Assembly: GCA_029204225.1 (NCBI GenBank)
Contig: CM055104.1
Coordinates: 39,486,527 to 39,550,526, forward strand
Reading direction: 5' to 3'
Source: Diphasiastrum complanatum
Lineage: Eukaryota > Streptophyta > Lycopodiopsida > Lycopodiales > Lycopodiaceae
DNA length: 64,000 nt
In this document: one piece after another, positions 55,700 to 64,000 of the stretch
Layout: the number at the start of each line of letters is the position of its first letter
Numbering within the stretch: position 1 is the stretch's first letter
Notes under the pieces: model-generated
Database searches by the model: none
Seen by the model: only the letters and a program-made list of their open reading frames with translations
Told to the model about the DNA's origin: nothing
Translations under genes and position numbers: made by a program

Positions 55700-57046
55700 A
55701 TCTGTAGATTTACTTGAATCTATGACTAATTGAATTGAATGCTATGAATCATCACTAACTAAAATTCGTCAAAACGATCTTGCAATGTTGTTTCTCTATT
55801 ATTTGAATCTGAAGACAAAGAATTCAAATTTGTAACAGGTTGTATCAAAGGTGTCATTTCATGAAAAGTAGTTAGATGAGGAATTTCAGATGATATTGTT
55901 GTCGGGGAAACACAAAGGGTATTAGGATGAGAACCTGAAGGAGTGTCTTCGTAATATTAACTTTCATTAGGAATATCAGACAAGGATGACTTAGACAAGG
56001 AAGAGTTAGACAATGTGGCTATGTACTGAGTTACAACTACAAGAATAAAAAATGAATAACTATTTGCCATTGCAAAAATATAACAATTTTGATTCTAGTC
56101 CTATGCTAAGCATAGATAGAAACAAAAATATGAACGTGAAAATAGGACAACAAACAAAAAATTTACATTATGCTATGCCAGTCATAGAAAAAGTTACACA
56201 GACCATCCCAACACTAGCATAACTACACACTGAAATCCCCAAAGAGCGCATTTAACATAAAGTCAACAATAACAAAGATAATTTCCAACTGCAAAAGACA
56301 TCTCTTAAATGTTAAAAGGTTAGGGTTAGGGTTCAAGTTATGTGAGGCTTTTCTTCTAACAGTATGGTTAGGTTGGTAAATTTGACACGGTGGCAGTCAT
56401 CGAAAAAGTTGGTCGCAAAATAAATCGGAAAACGTTTTTTTGATACTACCAGTATTCGGCCGAAAAGGGGCCCTGTTAAAGTTTAAAGGTCAAATTTTTT
56501 TTATTTATAAGTAAGACATGGCACCTCATTTGCGTTCAAGGTTGTCATCAGAGCGATAGAAGCATTCATTCGACGACCTTCTGTAATCTTGCGCATAGCT
56601 ATCAACAATCGAATTTTTTTCCAGGTAATATTTGTAATTTTGTACTTTTTAAAAGTTTTTCTCTATGCTCAGCATAGTATTACAAAGGTTTAGTTTATTT
56701 AACAAGATAAAAATCTTATGCTTAGCATAGCGCAGACCAATATTGTACCGCAATCATCTCAAGAGAAAAGCATAGAATGTGGATGAGCGAAAGAGGAGAT
56801 CCTATGCTCAACATAACATAAATGCGTTGAGTTAGAACGGCTATGCTCAACATAGAAGTCGGGAGAGACTAAGAGAATATCTAATGTTGAGCACAACATA
56901 ACCACTTAAAGATTGAAGAGGTCTTATGCTCAGCATAAAACTCGGGGGCGAGGAAGAAAGGTTTCTAGGCTGAGCATAGCCAATAGTTGCAAAATAAAAG
57001 CAACTTTCGTTTTCTTGGCTTGGATTTAATATGTTTAAAAAACCTA
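55700..57046 (-). repeat. Right arm end: acidic N-terminus, leader and palindrome cluster
   Basis: Inverse of 43,805-45,200. Minus-strand words SSDSNIRETTLQD and the Ser tract are conserved (55,760-56,020). Palindromes lie near 56,103, 56,664 (CTATGCTCAGCATAG), 56,718, 56,806, 56,841, 56,884, 56,925 and 56,968. The arm stays close to the left copy, roughly 93-95% identical by eye. Confidence 0.85.
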
Positions 57047-58589
57047 GAAATATAAACAAAAACGTAACCTTTTAATCAAATTTTATTCAATCAAACATGA
57101 ATTTCGAAGGATTTCTTTGTTAAAATTCTAATAAAATGCCAATAATAACTGTATTTTGCATACTTAGAGCGAATTTAAGGATATCAAAAATTTCCTTTCG
57201 TTTGTCAGGCCGGGCTGAAGGACAAAAAGAAATACGTGTTTTATTTTACAAAAGGTGTAAACAACAGTAAACTTGATGAATTGTTTATCCATTTTCTAAA
57301 AAGAGCGAAAGAGCAGATTGTCCATTTCATGTGCAAGAAGGTAGAGTCCTTGGCGATCAACTCGATGATGATGACGAGCAAGAGGGCTTTGTCAATGTTC
57401 TTGTGAAAGAACTTGACAAAAGTCGTTCAATATTCATTTTGGACGAGGGAATGTTTAAGATTCTACTAGCATTGATATGTTCTAAGTAGTACATGTGAAA
57501 AAAAGATGTTTAAATTGACCCTATGAAATAAATGTAATATTATATTATATTTAGTAATAGAGTCAAAAAATATTCTTATAATTTATCTTCAGGGCCCTAT
57601 AAATGATTCCTTCTACATCCATACTAGCATTGATAGTAGTGACCCTGATATTCCTTAAAGGGAGCTTCATATGCCTTTCCCACATTAGGGGAGTTTTGAG
57701 TTCCAAAAAGACCCTTTAAGAATTCGTGCAGGATGTATTTTATATTATTAAAATGTTATATCACTAATACTTTTGATTTGCCATAACTTTTTGATCATAG
57801 CTCAAAAGTATGTCACCTAACATATCACTGGAAAGTCCTTGTTGAGCGCTTTTCAATGCACCAAACTCCGTTAAATTTGGACGTACCACTAAAAAGTTAT
57901 GCCATTTTTAGTGTGGAATCAAAATGTGGACTCAAAAAGTTACATTACATAGATTTCAAATTTGAGTGTTTTGATTGGCCCATGTGTAAGAAAAATTTAA
58001 AAAAAATATATACAAAGAATCTTTACAAAGGGTCTTTTTTGGATTTAGAACTCCTCTAATGATTTGATTGTGTATTCCTCTTTGGGATGTGTGTAGTCAG
58101 TGCATTGCATCCAATCTTGTATCTAACATTTGGATTGTGATAGGAAGCATGAAGTTTTCTAGCACTTCCTACACAGTCTATTTTGAAGTAGTGAGTATTC
58201 TACCCTCCATATGAAAGTTTTAGTCTTGATTGAGTTAATAAATTGTATTTCCAAATCTTTATCTCATCAAATTCTATTATTTTCAAGGTCTTACTCTACT
58301 AAGTAGTTGATGTATGCTTGCTTCAAGAGTAGCATAAAGAAATCTCTATTTCATTCTAAAGCAATTATTCTGGGCTCAAAATTTGCCACGTGCCATTTTT
58401 ATATTAGATGGGACCCAATAGAATCCTACATAGAATTTAAGGTCGGCACATTAAAGGATGAAATTGACAGCCCTCTATGGTACTTTGATCATTTGGAGTC
58501 TCCAGAGGGTACTTCAAGAAATCAGTTTATCTATGGCCTTTCAATCTATTACCCATACATTTTAGACCCTCACCCAGTTAAAATAGTTT
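57047..58589. other. Mostly gene-free stretch with one coding-like remnant
   Basis: 57,200-57,480 on plus has two overlapping frames with protein-like composition: GLKDKKKYVFYFTKGVNNSK, LDELFIHFLKRAKEQ, then in another frame DQLDDDDEQEGFVNVLVKEL and DKSRSIFILDEGMFKILL. The family is not recognised. The rest (57,490-58,589) holds no convincing gene; small frames lack conserved motifs. Confidence 0.4.
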
Positions 58590-59104
58590 GGTTTTGTTAA
58601 GGGCCATAACATTATGGATTTCAACCCCAATGTATGGACAGCCACGGATTCTCTTGCTCCCTCCACCGTCCCCTCTCTTATCCTCCGCTTGGACCTCGAT
58701 AAGGCCTTTGATCAGATCAGTTGGGACTATATTTGGGCCATTTGCCACGCCTTTCGTTTTCCATTGTCCTTTCTGAACTTCGTGCATGCTCTTTACCAGT
58801 CCTCTTCGGCCAAGGTCCTCTTCAATGGTTGCCTCTCTGCTAAGTTTGCCCCGACTTCTGGCATTCGCCAAGGTTGTCCTTTGTCTCCCATGTTGTTTGT
58901 GATAGCTACGGAACCCCTCTCTCGTGCTTTTCATGAGGTAGCCTCGCTCTCCCATATCTCTCCGGTCCTAACTCCTTTGGGGTCACTTTCACATCAGCTC
59001 TTTGCTAATGATGTCATTGTGTCTATTTTCGGCCATGGATGATGTGTTCTGTACTTGTATTTTTGTGAATATATGCTAGTGCAATTAAGCCTTTAAAAAA
59101 AAAA
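58590..59104 (+). pseudogene. LINE reverse transcriptase fragment with poly(A) tail
   Basis: Non-LTR (L1-type) reverse transcriptase: LRLDLDKAFDQISWDYIWAI (motif A), SGIRQGCPLSPMLFVIATEP (motif B) and HQLFANDVIVSIFG, where the catalytic FADD is FAND. Only about 140 residues remain. After a stop and a short tail it ends with TTTAAAAAAAAAA (about 59,092-59,104), typical of a LINE 3' end. Internal deletion is likely, since endonuclease and the RT C-terminus are missing. Confidence 0.85.
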
Positions 59105-60174
59105 CTAATACTATATTAAATCTAGTGGCACTTACCGTGATAATCTAAGATTATTTGTGTCATTAATTTTACATCTTGTAATTAGTAATTAAAATATCTA
59201 TAAAACTTTCTTTCAACAAATTAACTAGATCCTCCTATATTTGGTTGCACGTATTTTGTAACTCCCACTTCCTTGTATGCTCCCTGAAAGCAATTGCTCT
59301 CTATGTTTGCTAGGTATCCTAGTTTGAGGGATTATGATATCATAAATATTTATATGTTTTTTAAATGTCTAATTTATTGAATTATTTTCAGCTGTATAAT
59401 CATCTTAATTTAAAATTCAAATTGTCTTTGAAACAAAAGACTTCCATAGCCGGCTCACCACCTCTTCACTTTTTTGATCTGCTGCAGTCAGTTGGCAGAC
59501 TCCCACAGACATCATCATAGTTTATGCCATTTTATTTTTAATGCTAAGATTTAGATTAATCTTAACTTTGCTCCAAGCTTCACTCTTGTTTGAGCCTTCT
59601 TTTGTTTAAACTTTCCCTTCCAGGTGTATATATGTCTTTCATCAATGTACCTACTACTTTTTCCTATGAGTAAATGCACCAGGGTGTTTCTTCCAGGCAG
59701 CTTCGCTTAGACTCTAGATCCATAACCAATACTATACCAGCACTCAAATTTTGGGAGATGGTAGTTGTGAATCCATGCTCATTATGTGGGAACCCTAATC
59801 ATCCAAATAGTCCAAGTGCAGTTTGAGAGGCCACCTTCATGGTCTTCACTTTATTTTTTTCATCTCCCAGGCGATTCACTTTATTTGAGTTCATCTTGGA
59901 GCGTTTTATCTGTTTGAAATCAGAAACTCAACAGTCACTTGGCACAGTTTGGAGCGTTGATCTGTTTTGAAAGTTTGCCATCATTGCATGTGCAGATCTA
60001 TAAATTTCTGAGATTAGAAGGGACGCAGCAAAGTAGAACGCGCATCGGCAATGTACTGCTATCATCGCATGAGTTAACAAGAAAAGAGAAGGTGAATCTG
60101 CACTAGTTCCAGTGCTAATTTGGTCAGAATCCTGCTGCTGCTTGATTCCTGGCTTGCATCCACCGGGCGCACGT
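59105..60174. other. Gene-free stretch
   Basis: About 1.07 kb, AT-rich at first, then average composition. No frame, repeat array or RNA gene recognised. Confidence 0.5.
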
Positions 60175-60352
60175 ACGTTTGCAGGTGGCCGTTTTTTGAA
60201 GCGGATGTTTGCAAGTGGAGTACATGAGGGGACGTTTACAGGTGGTTTTTCTTTTGAACTGTGGACGTTTGCAGGTGGGTTTTACGGAGCACAAGGTTAA
60301 AAGCGCGCGCACGTTTGCAGGTGGTTACAATAACGAGCACTTCGCAGGTGGG
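60175..60352 (+). repeat. Array of six ACGTTTGCAGGTGG motifs
   Basis: Copies at 60,175, 60,205 (ATGTTTGCAAGTGG), 60,232 (ACGTTTACAGGTGG), 60,265, 60,311 and 60,339 (CACTTCGCAGGTGG). Spacings are 30, 27, 33, 46 and 28 bp. All have the same orientation. The sequences between copies are unrelated, unlike a normal tandem repeat. It lies just outside the right outer inverted-repeat arm. Confidence 0.85.
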
Positions 60353-61102
60353 TTTGCATACTTTTTAAGGATACGTTTTGCTGTCACGATAGCAAGCAGT
60401 CTGGAAATGGAATTGGATGTGTTTTTTTCAAAGTTGAGCATATTTTCCTTGGCAGACCGGTGATCGGTTTGCAGCAGAGGTGAAAGGATTTTGCATACAG
60501 TTGTATCAATAGTTTTGCAATCAAAATTGACTCCAGCAGAATTGCTGCAGATCAAAGCACAATTCTCGAAGTTTTCCAGGTATTTTCTCTCTATTGACCA
60601 GCTCATCCTACCTATGATCTATCATGTCAAGTGTTAATAGGAATCGATGTCCTACGTTAATCCAGTCCGCATGCAGATGATTTCAACAAGTTCTTCTATG
60701 ACATGTCTCAAGTGTATTTCTAGCAGAAACTGGTGAACAAACTTTGTAATCGTAATTTGAGTCAGTTGGCGAGCGACACAGGAGGTTGTTGGAACGAATT
60801 TTATGATCCCCTTTTGCAAGTAAAATTGCGATTTCATTGAATTGGAAAGTGTTGTGTTAAGGTTTCTCGAATGCAAGTGGCTTTAGCAGGGACTTGTGTG
60901 CTACAGTCTGATGTTTTTATATACAAGAGTACTCTTGGGTTTAACGTCAAGGGGTTTATGGATTTCTTGTCTTTGGTGTATGTAGTTGCTTCAATTTTAT
61001 TTTGTATCTGAGGGTTGTGGAGGGCTGTAGAGAGGTTGTGGACTTTTGTGATGGCATTGGGTTGTGGTTTCTTGACAATTGCTATGATGATGCAGGAGTA
61101 CC

Positions 61103-61743
61103 ATGGCCAATCCCCACCTCATCCCAAACGATTTTCCCCCTCTCATCCCAGAGGATTCGGATAGGAAAATCCTCGAACTCGAGCGCAGGAGTAACCTGCA
61201 CACGAAGCTCTTGTTCGGGTTCTTGGAGAGAGATATGGTACTCGTTGCAGGAGAGATCCTTCAGTGGTGTATTCAGAAGAAAGGTCAAGAGACTGGGGTT
61301 TGCCGGCAATTTTACGACATGAGGCCATCTGTCAAGGCGATGGTGCTGGTAAGAGATTGTTGTTTTGATTCTGTTTGTAGTTCTCTGATTTCAGCATGCT
61401 TGTGATTATGTTTGCAGGACTTGTCAAGTTTTTTGATTCCTGCTAATTTGATTTAACTTCTTTATCGGTCTTGTTTGTAGATGGCATGCCACGCTTATGG
61501 GGTCTATGGAGATCCCCAAGTAGCCGGGACTTGGAGGCTTTCAAAGCTATCACTAAGAAGGTCATCAAAGATCGCAATGATACCACTCATGTGCAAGATA
61601 TTGGATGCCTTGATCGTCTGGTGAAGAATTGCCAGGTTGGAATTAGGGCTTGGCCAGAAATCCCCCAGCAATATCCGGAGCATGTGACTATAATCAACAA
61701 TTACGAGGCCTTTAGGCAGGCTCTACCTGAGTCTTTCCGGTGA
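61103..61743 (+). pseudogene. Two-exon gene of unknown function, right copy
   Basis: Exon 1 (61,103-61,348, 82 codons, open) reads MANPHLIPNDFPPLIPEDSD, ILELERRSNLHTKLLFGFLE, QETGVCRQFYDMRPSVKAMV. The intron has GTAAGA at 61,349 and TTGTTTGTAG ending at 61,480. Exon 2 starts ATGGCATGCC in phase 0 but loses one T (GATCCCC here, GATTCCCC in the left copy), a frameshift after VYGD. Thereafter the ancestral frame runs to TGA at 61,741-61,743. It has no signal peptide, membrane segment or known domain. The left copy is open where this one is broken and vice versa. Confidence 0.6.
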
Positions 61744-62100
61744 CTTCTAGTGTTAATAGTTCATGTAGTTTCAGTCGGTTAGCAACAATTTTTCAAATCC
61801 CTCTTTCATTTGGCCTAGAAGTTCCGCAAGATTATGGTTTTGATACTGTTATTGCCTGCTAGAAATTTTGAACTTGACAAAAGACATGTAAAACACAAGA
61901 CTCGATAACATTTGTTTCATCATACTTGACATGTTGTGCTACATAGAAAAATCATTGTCATTTGGTACTTTAAAAGTTTTTTTGCATGTAAATTTGTGGA
62001 TTGAAATAGACAATAAAAGCTATATAGTTCATTCTCTTCAAGATATAAGAACATCGTGATGAGAAGGTCTTTTGCTTATATTATCAATGTTTATGCACCT

Positions 62101-63004
62101 AAAGTTCAATCTCGGCTCTAGTGTTTCCAAACATTTGCGATGCTGTCTTTCCTTGGTTGCATTATCTTCAGTTCTATCCCACTCTTCCATCCTATGTTGT
62201 CAATGTTCCTCTAAAAAGTGTCGTCGCTGATCTTTTGTATTACGTTAGAAAGTCAGTAAAAAGCTAGCTCACTCTTGGACAATGATTGCAGCAATCCCCG
62301 CAGGACATCAGACTATGCAGCTGCAGATTTAGTGAGGGATTTTGATCTGTTCGCTATGAATATCTGATCAGACAACACTCTCTGAACCACTGCTCGCCTA
62401 TCGTCAACCCATTCAAAACCTCCAAGACTGCTATAGATCGATGACACAACATTTTGGGCAGCCCTCCTTATTAGTTGACATATCATTCACTAAACATGGT
62501 GGTTCCTCAATCTCCTCAGATAAAGATGCTTTGGCAGCCTTCTTTCGTAATCTACATCTTCGCTCTCTCTCCCTCGCTTGTGCCCACACGTCGTTCCTCC
62601 TCAACTAATCTCTCCCTCTGCCTTGGACCACCCTCTTCACACCTAATTGCCTCTGTGCATGTCTGTTGATGAGTTACAAATCATCAAAGTACTAACATCT
62701 GCGTGCGCGAGCAGCATTCGCAATCGAACATGGAGATAGCTCAACTCACTCAACATTCCCATGTGATCTCGTGTGTTCCCAGACGTTCTCTGGCTAGTTC
62801 CCGAGCTTGTACTCAAATTCTATTCAAAATTAGGCTGCTCACATGTAGCAGGGATTATGACAGTAATTTGTATTTTGTATTTCTTTGCCCACCTAGATTG
62901 TACAAGTATGAGTGCATAGCAGAAAAATTAAAATGATAATTAAAGAGAAAAATTTGGACTTACAAACTTTTAACATACTAGAAAGTCGTTAGTTACTCAT
63001 TTCA
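62101..63004. other. Foreign block inside the right outer arm
   Basis: About 900 bp absent from the left arm. Short frames (for example ISFTKHGGSSISSDKDALAA at about 62,480) look like decayed coding sequence, but no family is recognised. No terminal repeats or target duplication seen. Confidence 0.5.
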
Positions 63005-63163
63005 AAGTTATTTGGGAAATAGGAATGCAAGTCTAAATTTATCATACATCCAATTTTTCTTATATTAAATTGAATCCAAATTTAAAACTTTGGCAGCATG
63101 AAAAGTCCCTATTCTACAAGATGAAAAGTCTTATATTGATATTTCAAACATCTATATATAGAA

Positions 63164-64000
63164 AGCACAACTTGTATATACGTCTTGTATATACGTCTTT
63201 GTGATCAAGTTAGTATGCTATGCTCCTTACAAATTTTGGTCAAGTTATAACTAGTATTTTATACTCGTGTATACACATTTTATACTCGTGTAGGTGAAGT
63301 TAAAATATATCTTGAAGCCATATATACCTTAGAATATCCATCCGAATGAAGGCACAAAGAAGTCTTAGATTGGAAGTTTGCAAAGAAAGAATTCCGTGAA
63401 AATCCAGGTCGAGTCAAACAACAACGCAGGACATCCGGGTATACAAATAACACTTGACTTAGATCAAAGACAATTTTGGTGGCCTAAGATGAAAAGTCAG
63501 GTAGAGGCCTATGTACTTAAATGTACTAAGTGCCAGTTAAATAAAGCAGAGAAGATAAAAGCTAGTGGCCTATTACATCCTTTAGATAATCCTACCGGAA
63601 AGTGAGGTACAGGGAAGGGCCACAATTCAGTTTGGTTCATTGTTGATAGACTTACAATGTTTGCTCAATTTATCCCAACGAAAACTACTGTTAAAGCTTC
63701 AGAACTAGCTCAATTGTTTGTTGATAAGTTTTTCGACTATACAGGCTGCCTTGCGATATTGTCAGTGACTGTGACCCAAAATTTACTGGGATTTTTTGGG
63801 AAGCAGTATTTGAAAAGTTGGAAACAACTTTAAGTATGAGTTCTACAGACCATCCGGAATCAGACGGTCAAACGGAAAGGACCAATCAGACGATGGAGGA
63901 TATGCTTCGAGCATATGTGGGCCATCGGCAGTCTGATTGGAAACAATACCTTCCATTGGTGGAATTTGCATATAACAGTGCAAAACATTAAGCAACCGGA
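63164..64000 (+). pseudogene. Ty3/gypsy integrase, second copy of the gypsy A family
   Basis: Starts with the HHCC zinc finger: NNAGHPGIQITLDLDQRQFW and VEAYVLKCTKCQLNKAEKI. After PTGK and a stop, about 37 bp that in the 4.8 kb copy encode MDFVVGLPR are missing, removing the first catalytic Asp. The rest is frame-shifted: VWFIVDRLTMFAQFIPTKTT, then IRNQTVKRKG where the other copy has [11 protein letters not shown]. Runs off the window. Same orientation as the 4.8 kb copy, about 95% identical in shared parts. Confidence 0.88.

Larger units (their letters stand above)
48299..57046 (-). mobile_element. Palindrome-rich transposon, right copy, split by copia E
   Basis: Inverse orientation to the left copy: end and palindromes at 56,640-57,046, leader, N-terminal coding (55,705-56,030 and 50,220-50,765, separated by copia E), then the rest of the transposase to about 48,460. 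About 480 bp corresponding to 45,269-45,750 of the left copy are deleted (junction about 50,710). The far end (near 48,300) shows no palindromes and abuts the duplicated block. Confidence 0.75.
60404..63163. repeat. Outer inverted repeat, right arm
   Basis: Pairs with 40,086-42,117. Homology runs 60,404-62,100, is broken by a foreign block (62,101-63,004) that replaces about 54 bp, and resumes 63,005-63,163 (AGTTATTTGGGAAATAG to TCTATATATAG). Confidence 0.85.

Noticed and set aside
57856..58600. Frames of 67 and 97 codons on plus
   Set aside because: No motifs, no homologous copies in the window, and surrounding sequence looks non-coding.
60175..60352. CRISPR-like array
   Set aside because: The repeat is only 14 nt and imperfect, with variable spacers, in a plant nuclear context.
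62475..62936. Small plus-strand frames in the foreign block
   Set aside because: No recognisable motif and broken by stops; insufficient to call a gene.

Overview
The window looks like repeat-rich heterochromatin from a land plant nuclear genome. Several features point to this: degenerate TTTAGGG-type telomere-like repeats, LTR retrotransposons with plant-style TGGTATCAGAGC primer-binding sites, a chromodomain Ty3/gypsy element, and LINE fragments with a DUF4283-like ORF1. A beta-class DNA methyltransferase-like gene and an isobutyryl-CoA-dehydrogenase-like fragment make a non-seed plant (bryophyte, lycophyte or fern) the best guess, but the species cannot be fixed from sequence alone. No intact host gene is visible. 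Almost every coding stretch is a retrotransposon, a DNA-transposon-like element or a broken gene fragment, and most retroelements lack integrase core, reverse transcriptase or both.

Layout, left to right. 0-1.3 kb: LINE ORF1 (minus). 1.7-4.8 kb: deleted copia element (minus) carrying a tandem-repeat block. 4.8-7.9 kb: gypsy chromovirus (plus) split by a solo LTR. 7.9-16.7 kb: copia element (plus) split by a non-autonomous retroelement at 8.29-13.55 kb; that insert carries a captured acyl-CoA dehydrogenase fragment. 17-21 kb: fragments. 21.4-27.4 kb: an unrecognised transposon-like gene (here called family W, minus) interrupted by a deleted copia at 22.95-26.16 kb. 27.4-30.2 kb: another LTR element. 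30.2-31.5 kb: a second W copy. 32.3-35.1 kb: a gag-like segment followed by a broken intron-containing DNA methyltransferase gene. 36.3-40.1 kb: telomere-like repeats, gypsy fragments and a minisatellite.

From 40.1 to 63.2 kb the sequence forms nested inverted repeats. The outer arms (40.09-42.12 and 60.40-63.16 kb) hold two copies of a two-exon gene of unknown function, each broken differently. The inner arms (43.81-46.28 and 50.2-57.05 kb) are two tail-to-tail copies of a large transposon-like element. Its protein carries an acidic-residue-rich motif set (DGMDQ, LHLDN, GHTHDQVD) and its ends are full of the 13-nt palindrome TATGCTNAGCATA. A copia element (50,766-55,699) sits inside one arm with a perfect 5-bp duplication, and the other arm preserves the empty site. 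Between the arms lies an inverted duplicate of the 25.85-28.24 kb block.

The most unusual signal is that the same palindrome occurs in the introns of the methyltransferase-like gene at 33.8-34.5 kb. This suggests the two belong to one family of large mobile elements or share DNA-binding sites.
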